Shown here: in pieces, positions 46,407 through 58,771 of the stretch | Layout: every line of letters begins with the position of its first letter | How positions within the stretch are numbered: the stretch's first letter is position 1 | The notes under the pieces: generated by a model | What the model was told of the DNA's origin: nothing | What the model saw: only the letters and a program-made list of their open reading frames with translations | Databases searched by the model: none | Assembly (NCBI GenBank): GCA_028583415.1 | Contig: CM053267.1 | Span: 53,210,914-53,274,913 of the forward strand | Length of the DNA stretch: 64,000 nucleotides | Source: Protea cynaroides | Lineage: Eukaryota > Streptophyta > Magnoliopsida > Proteales > Proteaceae | Reading direction: 5' to 3' | Position numbers and translations under genes: made by a program

Positions 46407-47672
46407 GCATTTGAATATTTGATGGCACCAATAAAAATGTAAAAAAAAAACTAAACCTTAAATAAATCATATAAAGATGATTTATCTTATTGAGCAAAAT
46501 TACGAGAATCATATAAAAAATGTAAATAACAACCTAAATCCTCAAATAAATCAGCTAGAATCCCACTTCCTGCTCCCCAACATAAAGGCCCACTCAATTT
46601 TCCAATATCTTTATCAAACAAAGTATAAAATCAACCAAATTTAACACATACACACAAAAAGAAAATGGATAATTTTTAACAGTGCACAGTTCTAATATCA
46701 CAGTTATTGTAAGGGCTATAACAATTGGGTAAATTTTTTTAGTGGCTAATTCATATTTATTATCAAACACATTATCATAATAAACCATCACCCTCGCCAT
46801 CATTAATGGTATCTCAGGCTTTATTCATGTTTAAGATCGAATACATTATCGGCCATCACCACACCATAATTAATGGCAATCTGTGGTTATAGCTAAAACC
46901 ACGGCATATTTGTTACATCTCATGGAAGGATAACGCACTCCGTGGCTTACCTCTTTCTGCCCTACTTCAGGTTTGACATTTCGTTCACCAATCACCATAA
47001 TTTAAAAGGAGAAAACAAAACAAAACAAAAAGAATACAAAACTTGAACGGTACACTGATTAAAGTTATAAATCTTGAAATTAGAAATTTCTTCCATCACA
47101 TTTTCTTGATTACAATGAAAGATCTGAATTTCTGTTTTTTCAATAACAATCATTGAATTGGCATTCCAGTGTCATCACATTAAACTAACAATTTAAAAAC
47201 AAAAATTATGTCATTAGATTCCCTTTGATGTGTTAAACCTCCCACATCAATCAGGCCCATTTCAAAACACATTAGTCCCCAATGTATTGATAAGAACTTA
47301 ACCACCAGAATCATCTCACCACAACCATATTTCACCGATTTAATTAAAACCATCAATCCTCACGCAAACATCAAGATCTACATTACCGGCAAAGAAGCAT
47401 TCCAAATCTTTTCAACCCATAATAACAGGAAACCTATTTTACACCCTTCATACCCAGAACAAAAAAAAAGTATCACTCTCTAAAACAATCATTAAAAGCA
47501 CACAATGCAGCTCCGAAAAACCCCTTAGAATAACAAATCACCCCCAAGAAACATCAAAACTATAGAAAATAACACAATTTTCAGCGCCCACCCGCTCAGA
47601 TCTAAAAACCAAGATAAATAAGAAAATCAACCCAAATCAAAACAAGAGTACAGAAGAGAAATAAAAACCAAC

Positions 47673-47850
47673 CAGAGAGAAGCAGGTCCGATCTAAGATT
47701 CTGCTTTGGATGTGAGAACCCAAGAGAGAGAGATCGTTCCCCGCTTCTCTGCGTCTCTCTTTCTCTCTCTGCGTCTCTCTCTCTCCCTCTCTCTGCGTCT
47801 CTCTCTCTCTCTCTGCTTCCCTCCAACGGAATCGAATGTTGAATTGAACG
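47673..47850 (-). promoter_or_regulatory. Probable non-coding first exon (5' UTR) of the FAH gene
   Basis: On the minus strand a GA-rich leader containing repeated GAGAGAGACGCAGAG units is followed by ATCTTAGATCGGACCTGC and a donor, CTCTCTG then GTTGGTTTTT, at 47672-47671. Plant FAH genes commonly have a 5' UTR intron; here it would span about 2.3 kb to the ATG exon. A TATATATATAG on the minus strand near 48152-48142 is a possible TATA box. This is inference from position and composition only. Confidence 0.45.
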
Positions 47851-48249
47851 TGGAGGGAGAAGAAAAAAGAAGCGAGTGACGAAGGATGTGCAGTGAGAGA
47901 GGTTCAGATAGAGAGAGAGAGACGGGCGTTAATATTATATTTAGAGAAACTAAAAAACGACAAATCTACGGTATCAGCGTAGAGAGAGAAAGGCATAGGA
48001 ATGCCAGCATGAACTCACGTTGAATCTTAACGGTTCCTGCCAGCTGTATATCTCTCTGTCCACTCGCCATCCATCACCCAATGTCCCATGTGAGAGAAAC
48101 CTCTTTTTTTTATTTTTGGATTCTCTATGACTTTCTCTCTCTATATATATACCGAACCGTCAACAAACATCAATGTCTTCCAGGTTATCTGTCAGTCTCT
48201 CACATTACCACCCCGTGATGATAGGGAATCATCCCCCCCCCCCCCACTA

Positions 48250-48481
48250 TTCAAATCGTCTCCTCCCTGTACTTCAGGGAGGAGACGCGGCGACCTCATT
48301 GAATGGTCGCAATATGGTGGAGGTCAAATGAATCCGATCCCTTTGTTCGAATCGATAATCTCTTATTGGTTCGACTTGTCGACTAGAACAGAGGGGTCGG
48401 ATTCATTCGACCTCCACATGGCGACTATCTAGTGGGGTCGCCACCCCTCCTCCCAAATCTCAGGGAGGAGACGATTTGGAT
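48250..48481. repeat. Fold-back repeat with CGTCTCCTCCC arms
   Basis: Left arm: AAATCGTCTCCTCCCTG, then GGTCGCAATATGGTGGAGGTC. Right arm is the imperfect complement: GACCTCCACATGGCGAC, then CAGGGAGGAGACGATTT. Arms are about 110 bp. A third degenerate piece of the same sequence (CCCCTCCTCCCGTACCCCTGGGAGGAG) lies at 48775-48801. Non-coding. Confidence 0.8.
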
Positions 48482-48819
48482 CCACCTACCCAAAAAAAAG
48501 GGGATGATGGAAAAAAAAGGGGAATGTCCATGCAAATCTTCCCTTCTTGTGCCACCATGTCCATGGTATCGATGGTATCCAAATCCTCTACTCCCAGAGG
48601 TTTGAGAGGAGGGGCGATAATTCTATGGGATGATCGATACTTAGGATTCAGGTGAATCTAAACTCTCCATTTGAATCAACACCCTTGAGCCGACAAAGGG
48701 GTGTCAGCTAGGATGGAGGACTCGAATTCACCCGAGCCCCAGGTGTTCCCCATCCAACGGGGGTGCCACCCCCACCCCTCCTCCCGTACCCCTGGGAGGA
48801 GAGGATGTGGATCCGATGG

Positions 48820-49000
48820 ATGGGTATTGATATCAGATATCTGATACGGGTATTCATCCGGTATTGGTTATATGCTAATGTGGCATACATTTTTGGTATC
48901 GATCATATATGATGTGGTATACACGTGCCAGTATCGATCATGTGTTGACCAATATCGGCTTGTATTAGTGACGTGTCACCCAATATCGGCCATGTATTAA
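48820..49000. repeat. Degenerate ATCGGTATCGAT-type repeat
   Basis: Recurring TATCGATCATGTG, CAATATCGGC and GATACGGGTATT words. The same vocabulary returns at 49440-49600, 57250-57430 and 57640-57900. The decay is too deep to define ends. Confidence 0.5.
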
Positions 49001-49434
49001 AGGGGTGTCAATTTTGGGATTGAAACGGTAGCTTGGACCGAGCCAGCCCAAATTAACTCGAAACCAACTCAAACCAAACAGTTATCAGACGTGTTTCAGG
49101 TTGAATTATGGCATATCTTACCGGTCTGAGCTATTCCAAAATTGGTCCAAAAAATCGGATCGATGAGTCTGAACCCGATAATGACCCAGACTAGACCAAT
49201 TTAAACCGAATATTAAACCTTAGGTTCACTACTTCAGCCTTCTAGATGGGCTTAATGGGTTTCCTACAGGGTTTTCAATCCGAACCAGCCCAATATCAAC
49301 CCAAAACCAAATTGGCCCGTTACTTAATGTGCAAAGTGCAACTCACCCAAACCGAACCTTTTAATGGACATGTCTCGGTCAGAACCTATAAAGCTCAACA
49401 TTGATACAACCTGAACCAGCCCATTGACACCCCT
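49001..49434. mobile_element. GGGTGTCAA-family TIR element (copy 3)
   Basis: Terminal inverted repeats AGGGGTGTCA (49001-49010) and TGACACCCCT (49425-49434). The interior is a reverse-complement homologue of 17011-17491. 434 bp, non-coding. Confidence 0.78.
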
Positions 49435-51190
49435 ACCTATATAGGTCATGTGTCAGTTAATATCGGACTGTATATGTTAGATATCGGTCTCCATACTGAT
49501 TAAGCAAAACAATATCATATTGGCTAGGTATCTGTATCAATCACAACTGATACTGATATGAATCAACCGATACGATACTGATACCTAAAACAATGCATGC
49601 AAGGGTTGTAGTTCCATCCAAGGTTTTAGAGCATAGAGTTGGACACGGGATCAGTCCAATCTTCCATGATTTTTGCCTTACTTTATGGGATTGGTCGTTG
49701 GAATCTTTGCCGACTCAGTTGCAGCACAAGATCGGCCCTAGTCGATACCGATCCAAATCAGTCAATCCTTGCTGATTCAATCTGATTCCTCAATCACTGA
49801 GTCCATCACTCGTTGGTTGTGCAAACAAGCTCACCCAATCTAATCACATGGTGGAAGAAGGTATCGGTGTAAAAATGTAAATAAAATGATTTAGATGATC
49901 TAATTTTGCCACATGGAAGAGTGATGTTGTACTTCTATCTGTTGGGTATTTAGGGATGGATGTGAATTGGCCACTTGTCAAATTTTAGTATCCTCCAATA
50001 AAAATAACCATAATGTTGAAAATGAATTTAGATCCCCTCCACATGTAAGTATACTCTCCAAGCTCCATAATTGGTGATGGAGTCCCTTGGAGAGTATAAA
50101 AACATGGACGTGAACTACTCCCCTTAAAACCCTTGGAATCGGGTTGGCTTGTCAAGGTTAGGTTCAGCCCGACTTGATCGACCTAGTATAGATATAATTA
50201 GGTTAATCAGAATCAACATCAATAGATTCCAAGTCAAATGTTGAGGCTTATCTCGACTTACTTGAGTTGACAAGTAGACATTTGAGCAAGGGTGGGGTTT
50301 AACTGACCACAAAGTTTTAACCTATCTCATCTATAACGTGACATATAGTGCTTTCTTCTAGAAGCTTAGGCCGAAAAGTGCATGATAAATACTACCAAAC
50401 CCTAATACTATAGAGGAAATTAAATGAAGTACCCTAAACACAAAGTATGGAAAAATATTTGTAACTTTCCTATTGAGACCTACCCCCATCGTATGATAGG
50501 TAGATGCGAAAGTTAAATTAATCGTTGTTGTCGTTGTTGTTACATGGACTTTTTTGGTATGAAATGAACCATTTTAAATATATATATATATAAAAAAAGA
50601 AATTGACAAACAGGGTCAACTTAAATTTTCCCTTTCTTTATAGCTAACTAAGAAACCATTTTCCATTATTAAAATATCAATTAGGTTAATCAATTTTTCT
50701 AAATTCAATCTCAAAGGGTTTTAACTCAATTGACAAACAGGGATCATACTTTTAGAAGTTGAGGTATTGAAGTTTTGATTTTTATTTGGGTGGTAGGTTT
50801 TAAAAGAATTTGAATATATAACATGTTAATTGTGAGGGATGATCATGCCAACTTCCATGGGGACCACCTGCACAACATGTGCTTCCTTAGGGACACATGC
50901 TGCCCAAATCAATAATGTTCTGAAAAATGCTGCCTGCCATCTTTTTCATGGTTAAAAAAGAAAGAGATATTGACTGGCTGTCCTAATATTTTACAATATA
51001 GAATTAAAAACCAAAGGATGAGAAAATGTGAAAATGCTGCTACTTACCTTTTCTGCTTAAGTTGTTCAGATGAATTAGCTGAGTCACCTACTACAGGTTA
51101 GCCACTCTCATTCCTAAACCAAGGTATAAAGAAATTTATACTTTTTTATTTTATTTTATTTTATTTTAAGAAATAAATTTATTCACAAAG
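49435..51190. other. Gene-free region
   Basis: AT-rich sequence with the degenerate ATCGGTATC repeat at 49440-49800 and short repeats after it. A TTTTA repeat run lies near 51141-51168. No gene recognised. Confidence 0.5.
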
Positions 51191-51199
51191 AAATTACGT

Positions 51200-51680
51200 A
51201 TAAGTAAGGATTTAAATGGATAGTTGAATATTTGGATTCGATTCGAATTTGCATCCGTTTAGAGGAATTTGAATTCGAACAATTAGATTCGGATTCAAAT
51301 TTTGATAGCGGAGTCGGATTAGGATATGGATTCAAATATCACTCAAACGAACAAGATTATATCCGTTTCGTTTAGCCTAGTGTTAAGACACATATAACCT
51401 TAGGTTTTAGAGTGTTCAGACACATATAACCTTAATGTTTATATAATCATTTAAGGTTTTGTTTCTTATTTTCTTAAGGTAGACTATACGTTGTTTAAAA
51501 CTAGGGCTTCTTCTCATTTTTCTTGCAGTTTCTATTCTAATTCCATTTTCTAAATTCGAATCGAATTTTAACCGAATTCGAATTCGGATTCGAAATTGGT
51601 TTTCATACATCTGTTGGATTTCGAATGAGATTCGAATAAGATAATAATAAACGGATTCAAATACCCTTTCCAAGATTGTA
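51200..51680. repeat. GGATTCGAATTCG-rich element
   Basis: A segment dense in GATTCGAAT/ATTCGAATC palindromic words. It opens near GAATATTTGGATTCGATTCG and closes near GGATTCAAATACCC, roughly inverted to each other. Probably a decayed TIR element. The minus ORF 51673-51416 is a by-product. Confidence 0.45.
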
Positions 51681-52079
51681 GCCTTATAAGAGATAAAACT
51701 TTCACCCTTGATCTACCACCACCCTATACTTCTCTTTCCTAATTGATATTGGTCTTTGAAGTAGTTGTCAAATGTGAGGTAGCTTGTCTCGTTCGCATTT
51801 TCAGTTTCTTCTTTCCAACCTAGAAAGTGACATGGACCCGAGTTCCTCGAGTCTTCTAATGATAAATGAAAATGACTTTTTTTTAAGGGTTAGATAATCC
51901 CCAAAAAGAGTTGAACTCATGATTTCTTAAAAAGATGATTAAAATAATGGAATTATCAAGTACTTGTTATAAGTACCGTCTAGTTACCAAAAAAAAAGGT
52001 TATAGTTAGTACCTTCTATATTTCCATGTCCTTAGATATCCATTTGGCGAGTCATTAATCTCTCCAACTGCTGGAGGAG

Positions 52080-52140
52080 TCTCTCTTTAACTCGACGTGC
52101 CTATCAATACATCGGTAGGTGCGTCTGATTAAGAGAGATC
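52080..52140. repeat. Small hairpin with TACATCGGTA centre
   Basis: Left arm CTCTCTTTAACTCGACGTGCC, loop ATCAATACATC, right arm GGTAGGTGCGTCTGATTAAG then AGAG. The arms pair over about 24 bp with a few mismatches. The loop word ACATCGGTA is shared with the hairpins at 38806-38934 and 55298-55391. Confidence 0.7.
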
Positions 52141-53106
52141 GCTGGATCCTTGATTGGAGATCGAGGATCTTCGATTGAAGGATCCAGCAATTGAAGGATC
52201 CAGCAATTGAAAACGATAATAACTCCCATTCGACTATCCCATCATCAGTATTGTTAATGAAAGATACCCCACTCTATCTACAATACAAGAATATCGTGCA
52301 GCAAGGACGGAAACATGAGTATACCAAATCTAACCCTTTAATTGTTGTCGCTAATTGGTGCAATGGAAATTCCCACCTGTTGGGAAAACATATGGTAACC
52401 ACGGACACTAGGGACAGACAGCGATCAGTGTCTCAAGTAGTGTCTATAGCAACGGGACATTTCCATGCAACATGTGTAGCAACTGTTTTTGTTGTTGCAT
52501 CTATTGAAATGGGACCCACCATTGTTAAATGTTTGCCTCTATAGATATGGACTTTACCATTTTCAGAGGGAAGGAGAATATTCATCTGTAGGGATGGATA
52601 GTTGATTTCTTATCCAAAACAATAGAAAATATAGTTGGAGAATTGAATATGTTTTTCAATTCTCCAACCCCTCAACTATGCCATTGCCAAAAAGAAAAAT
52701 CATTAGCAAAGAAGAAATCATCTAGCCATCCTATGTTGGTTAGAAAGAAATTCTTATAAATATGTTATAATTTGAAATTCAAATTTTTATTTTTTTATTT
52801 TAATTGTTTCTAGTTTTACATAATTTATTTATTTTATTAGTCCCTATTGACAGATGTTAATATAATATTTTAAAGAAAAAATTTCATTTATATCTCATCA
52901 AAGATTGTTAACATTATTTACACCCACAAGAATACAAAAACATCATCTACATCTTAAAACTTTGGTTGTGATAATCAAAGAAGTCCACTCCATCAGTTGA
53001 TACCGTTAGATGCTGACGTCAGGAGGATTAAAATATTTTTAGAGACGATAATACCCTTATAGTCTGTTGAAAAGACCATTATACCCTCACCAAACCCCTT
53101 TCCACC

Positions 53107-53115
<9 letters not shown>

Positions 53116-53152
<37 letters not shown>
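53116..53152. repeat. (CT)n microsatellite inside element B
   Basis: A pure CT run of about 36 bp near the left end of the Mutator-like element. Confidence 0.95.
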
Positions 53153-53153
<1 letters not shown>

Positions 53154-53629
53154 AGTTGCGTTCTCTTCTCATCACTCTGAAACTACATATTAGTTCTTAA
53201 TTTTCTTCCAACATTGCTAATTGAATGAGAGAAGCAAGTGTCTTCGTCAATATACAAATGCTTTTTTTTTTTTGTCTTTTTTTCCAGAGAAAGCAAATGG
53301 GTGTTGCAGGTAGGAATGGAACTGTTTGGCTTAATGGATGATTTTGTAAAGGTTCAAGATGATCGATCAGATAACCACGCATTGATTTGGAAGAGCCTGA
53401 CCATGACATGTTTGAACACTTAATGGATTTTGGTATTCAACTTGTCTGTAAAAAAAAATTGTTCTGCTAGACTAGGAGATCGAAATGGTTGATTTGGGAA
53501 GAGTCGGTGGTAGCAGCTGTGGTGAAGAGCTTCAGCAATGGTGGTGAAGAGCTTTCAGAGGTTTCGCCACCGGGAGGAAAGAGGGAGCCACGCCATTGAT
53601 GTCTGGTGGTGATTTAGAGGTTTTTTCAG

Positions 53630-53674
53630 TCGCTCTCTCTCTCTCTCTGATTTATCACCTCCATCTCTCTTCCC

Positions 53675-53735
<61 letters not shown>

Positions 53736-53792
53736 GATTCTCCCTCTTGTGGATTCAGGGTTTTTTGGCCTCTCTCTCTCTGATTTCTCGCC

Positions 53793-53855
<63 letters not shown>

Positions 53856-54215
53856 TTCTCCCCTCCATCCTTCTTCCCCAAAATCTCTCTCTCTCTGATT
53901 TCTCACCTGTGATTCAGAGGTTTTTTGGCCTGTCTCTCTCTGATTTCTCACCCTCCATCTCTCTCTCTCTCTCTCTCTCTGATTTCTCGCCCTCCATCCT
54001 TCTTCCCCGAAATCTCTCTCTCTCTGATTTTTTGCCCTCCATCCTTCTTCCCCCAAATCTCTCTCTCTCTCTGATTTCTTGCTCTCCATCTCTCTCTCCT
54101 CCTTCCCTCCATCCCTTCCCCAAATCTCTCTCTCCCGATTGGTTTGGCTCCCTCCATCTCTCTCTGCCCTCCATCCCTCTTCCCCCAAATCTCTCTCTCT
54201 CTCTCATTTCTTGCC
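53630..54215. repeat. Compound CT-rich minisatellite inside element B
   Basis: Repeating units of the form CT-run, GATTTCTC.CC, CTCCATC, TTCTTCCCC, AAATCTCTCT, with pure CT runs at 53680-53732 and 53797-53850. It explains several overlapping ORFs rich in Ser-Leu or Arg-Glu, none of which is a gene. Confidence 0.9.
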
Positions 54216-55297
54216 CTCCATCCCTCTTTGATTTTGTGGTTCATGTAGGGAAAGCTCCAGAAACAAAAAAGAAGAAGAAACTATGGATTTTCACGAGATT
54301 GTTCTCATTTTCCTCTGGTTTTGTGTTTAATGGTTCGGTAGATGATAAGATGAAGGAGAAAGATTGAGAAAACCCACAAAAAAAATAATCACAGAAATCA
54401 TACTGGGCAAGGAAGAACCTGAAATGGATATTCGAAGTTTAACCGGGTCGGGTTGAAAACCATAGCGAAACCAGGGTTGGTCATGATGATCAGTCGTTGA
54501 ATGAGAATATCAAATGTAATTTTGGTTTGAAGGACAAATTAGTAAATCAATATAATTTTTAAATTTTTCAATTTATAATATGAGGGGTAAAACTGTATTT
54601 CACCAATTTTAGTGATTTTCGTTAGTTAAATGGACCTAGGTGATGTTTTTGTATTCTTGTGGGTGTAGATGATGTTATCACTCTTTGATGGAGTCTAGAT
54701 GAAATTTTTTCTATTTTAAATAATTAATTTGTTTCCTTTTTTGTTCATCATTTGACAAATTCAATGGCCATGAATTTAGCACATGCTTGTTCTGCTTTCC
54801 TTTTTGATTAATCCCTCTTTGAAATGTGTTTAAAAACATGGCTTAGCAATATTTTGGAACCAATAGATTGCTTAACATATGATCAATCCAATGGCTGGAA
54901 TTTATTCACATGGTCTTTGAATTAATTTCTTTTTTTTTGCTTTCCTTTGTTTGGTAATTTGGAGGGAGAGAATAGAGAAGGATCTCTCTTCCTTCTCCCT
55001 TTTTCTCTTCCAAATATTTTGAGAGCAACATTGGTGTTGTTCTAAGATGCTTCGTTGGCTTGTCAATAAAGATTCTGGTTCAGTGATGTCAAATCTTGGG
55101 ATCGAATCTCACCTTCATCTTTGGATGAGTTGGGTTGGGTACTGCCACTTTTTTTCTTTTTCTTTTTTTTTTCTTTTTTTTTAATTAGGATTAATTTTAC
55201 ATTATTCAGATAATCACAATTCACAACACTTTGCTAACAAGAGAGATGCATGAAAGAGGTTCATCCTAAGTTAACCCAAAAAAAGATCTTGTCAAGC

Positions 55298-55391
55298 GGT
55301 AGTGAAGATCCCAATCGCACATAGTGCATCGGTATGTATTCCGATTCACTATGAATAGCTGGAATCCAAACTATTGTTTGACCATCACTAC
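55298..55391. repeat. Small hairpin with GCATCGGTATGT centre
   Basis: Outer arms GTAGTGA and TCACTAC; inner arms CATAGTGCATCGG and CCGATTCACTATG. The loop is TATGTATT, like the 38806-38934 hairpin. Confidence 0.65.
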
Positions 55392-55632
55392 ATAGGATCC
55401 CAGTTCAAGTTAACCTCTCCGAGATGGAGTACAGCTATTGAGCAGTTACCCATTCATCTCAAAGGGGAATGAATATAAGGCAAATGCAAAGCTGAATTGA
55501 ATTCACCAATTTAGATGAGAATCTTATTCTCTGAAGGATCCCTAGAATTAGATTCCAATAAAGCAAGTCCTTTGAGTTTGACTTTTTTCCCTTATGGGAC
55601 CACTTGAGGACAAGTTTTTGTGGTTCACATGG

Positions 55633-56920
55633 GCTTGAACTAACTTGATACATGTCAATGGTAGGGTTTACATTTACCCGAAGTTTACCTGATTCATCCG
55701 AGCACGAAGGAAAAAGATGAAGTAGAAAGGAGGAGTTTAAGGACAAGTTTTTTTTAGTTCACATGAAGCTTGAACTAAGGGTGTTAAACGGTTCGATTTT
55801 GGATTCACGATTTCAGTTTCGGATTCACGGCTCGCTTTCTGTTCGGTTCAGTGCGCAAAGAGTAATATTGAAATCGAACTATTTAATGAACGGTTTGAAA
55901 GTCCTTACTGAAATGGTTTATTAATCGGTTTCGGTTTACCAATTTTTAAATGGTTTTTCGGTTTAACAGGTTAAACTGTTTCGATTGGTGGTTTTTAAAT
56001 GATTTGTGGGTTAAACGGTTTAAATGGTTTTGTGAGAGAGAGAGAGAGAGAGAGACAGAGAGAGGATGTAGGGACTTGATTTAATATATTCAAATTTTAA
56101 CTACACCATTACTTGTTTTTTATTATTTTTAGGTTTTATATTTAACCTTTTAGTATCGGGAAATGATAACTTTTTAAATTCAAAATTGAGAAATTAATTC
56201 AAAACTTCAAAAGAAGGGTTGTGGTATTCTATGTAACTTTACTCTAATCTTGGAAAATAAAAAAGTCAAATGTCAATGTATTACATGGTTCTAAATGTTG
56301 TTAAGTAATGAAAAATAAACTCAGCCTTTTTCAAATAATGAGAGCTTTAAAAAGAGAATTGTGTAAATTTTTAAAAAGAGAATTGTGTAAATTTTTAAAA
56401 AGAGAATTGTGTAAATTAAGGCTAGGCTAATAGGTTTTAATAAGGATAATTAGTTTATAAACGGTTTGATTGAAAGATTTTACAAACGGTTTAGTTACAC
56501 GGTTTTAATCGGATTCACACCGTCAGTTTAATCGGTTTAACTGGTTCGGTTCGATTTGGTTATACGGTGTCAAATTGAAAACCAAAACCGAACTATTTAA
56601 TAAACGGTTTATCGATTACGATTTAAACGGTTCAGTACGATTTCGGTATACAGTTGGGTTTCACTTTTGACACCCTTAGCTTGCACTGACCTGATACATG
56701 TGGATGATAGAGTCTACATTTACCCAAAGTTTACCTGATTCATCCGAGCATAAGGAAAAAGATGAAACAGAAAGGAGGAGTTTAAGGACAAGTTTTTGTG
56801 GTTCACACAGGCTTGAACTGACTTGATATATGTGGATGGTAGAGTCTACATTTACTCGAAGTTACCTGATTCATCCAACCACGAAGGAAAAAGATGAAGT
56901 AGAAAGGAGGAGTTGCAGTG
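55633..56920. repeat. ~133-bp tandem repeat, three copies, interrupted by a TIR element
   Basis: Copies begin GCTTGAACT.ACTTGATAC at 55633 and 56811 and GCTTGCACTGACCTGATAC at 56679. Each contains GTTTACCTGATTCATCC or a variant, followed by AAGGAAAAAGATGAA and AGAAAGGAGGAG. The boundary of copies 1 and 2 is the insertion site of the element at 55777-56677. Non-coding. Confidence 0.88.
55777..56677. mobile_element. GGGTGT-family TIR element (copy 4)
   Basis: 901 bp with inverted ends AAGGGTGTTAAA and TTTTGACACCCTT. A 10-bp target duplication flanks it, AGCTTGAACT (55767-55776) and AGCTTGCACT (56678-56687), with one mismatch. The interior is rich in AACGGTTT/AAACCGTT words and carries a (GA)n run (56034-56056) and a 25-bp unit tandemly repeated three times (56345-56418, AAAAAGAGAATTGTGTAAAT). 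No ORF. The duplication length fits Mutator-like elements. Confidence 0.8.
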
Positions 56921-58771
56921 AGAGTGAGAGAGAGTGCGAAAGAGAGAGAAGAAGTGAAATGAAAGAAGAGTGTGTTATGTCAAATTTGATCATATGTCTC
57001 GTTTATATTATGAATCACTAACTTAAAAGATTCAAATTATATAACCACCCATAAAACAATACAATATATTTATAATGTCATATGACAAATATACCCCGAC
57101 AAGCATGTTCCTAACAGAAGATGCAACCGGTAGGCATAATTTGCAGGTTTTCCCCCCTTTGTTCTTTCATCCTTTCTGGCCATCGTAGGTTCCTTGTTAA
57201 AATAAAATAAAAAAAAACAAACATTCTTAACACCCATCACCAACAAGATTCTAAATCAAGATATCAGACAATATTGGCCATGTCCAACAACAATCCGGAT
57301 TGGATTGAGGTACAGATCCAATAGGAAACTGGCCATACTATATATAATAATATCAGATCGGGAATTGATTAGGTCCAAAACCGATACCAATCGACCAAAT
57401 CAGTCTATTCGATACCAATACCTTAAACCATGATCACCATATTTCAAGTGCAGACTCCATGATCAGTCTGAACTTATGGACATACATATGTCGGTTACCC
57501 ATTTTGCCAAGGCAGCACATGTCTTTCATTTTAGGGTGTTAAGGAACATTTTACAAATAACATTGAAAATTTTTTAGAATGTCAGGGTTGGAATTTTACA
57601 ATCTCCGCTTAAAGAAGATTGAATCACAAGAACTGTGATTTTACTAGATATATTCGGAAGCAAGCAGATAGGGTTTATAACCTACTAGCACCAGGGTTCA
57701 AGAGCATGGACGCAGGCACACCAAACGATTCTGATCCAATTTCGAGTCAGATCAGTCTGAATCGGCCAAAAGAAATGCCAGATATTGACTTACACTTCAA
57801 CGCATGGAATACAGTACCGGCCTTGCTGACTCGGGCTGCTGCATGCGATCCAACCTGGCCAATCCTAATCTGAATTGGCCGATCCAACCGAGCCAAATCC
57901 GATTCACATATTAAGTTTGAAAGAAATAAAATCATTTTTAAAAAACTAGAAAACTAACCCTAGTGTGCTGCTGGATCATGTCCATGCCCAACTTTCAAAG
58001 ATTACCACAAAATAAATCCATTAGCTCTTCAATATAAGAGGGGCAAATGATCTTTGGGTTAGAAGGTGCGGGACTACACTTCCCCACAAAACAATATTTT
58101 TATTTATTTTTTGAAAAGATAAAAATACATGAGGATATGCCACATATCAAATGTTAGATACAGATTAATATATCCTCTCATGTATAAAATATCCTCATTT
58201 ATGTCCATGCATCCACTATAGTCCCTTGGCAGTCCCTCATTTTATCAATACATTTTTTTCAGCAGGATCAGATTGAATTAATTATTGATCAGAGGACCAT
58301 GGAGTCCACTTATACAAAAATTTTCATTAGGCATGATATTTTACTTCCAGGTGAGGGCATGCAGAGACCCCACTCCCAAATATATATACTTCCTTTTCCA
58401 CACCATAAAAACACAAGACTAACCAAAGCCTAGTTGCAACCTAGCTAGCACCAACCTGCTATGCAGGTTCAAATCATCAAAATAAATCCATTTCTGCCAC
58501 CATATCTTGTCACACCATATGCAGAATTCTTGGCAACCCATCAGTATTAATCATATGATTGCATGACATAGACAATAATCTGTGTTGCCAATTTATAAAA
58601 ATGGAAATGGTAAAAACTGGAAATGAAGGGAGCAACAGGTATGTGGTTGAGTTAGGGAGGAGGGGAGAGTTGTTTGCTCTTCTGGTATAGTTTTAATATT
58701 TCTTGTGCTGGACTACCAATAGGACTGGAGCTTTTACTTGTATTTCACAGCATTGATGAAGTCACTTATTT
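56921..58771. other. Gene-free region
   Basis: Non-coding. It contains degenerate CCGATACCAAT repeats (57250-57430) and a related block at 57700-57900, plus AT-rich unique sequence. The ORF at 57619-57873 falls in the repeat and has no family motif. Confidence 0.5.

Larger units (their letters stand above)
52875..54711. mobile_element. Mutator-like non-autonomous element B
   Basis: 1,837 bp flanked by a perfect 9-bp target duplication TATTTTAAA (52866-52874 and 54712-54720), the Mutator hallmark. The ends are inverted repeats starting GAAAAAATTTCAT and including ACACCCACAAGAATACAAAA in both arms; the arms are about 90 bp. The subterminal CCGTTAGATGCTGACGTCAG matches element A at 31486-32791. 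The interior is dominated by CT microsatellites (53116-53152, 53680-53732, 53797-53850 and others) and has no transposase. Long ORFs here are read-through of the CT repeats. Confidence 0.88.

Noticed and set aside
53555..54367. Overlapping long ORFs on both strands (up to 177 aa) rich in Ser-Leu or Arg-Glu
   Set aside because: They are translations of CT microsatellite and minisatellite sequence inside Mutator-like element B; open in several frames only because the repeats lack stop codons.
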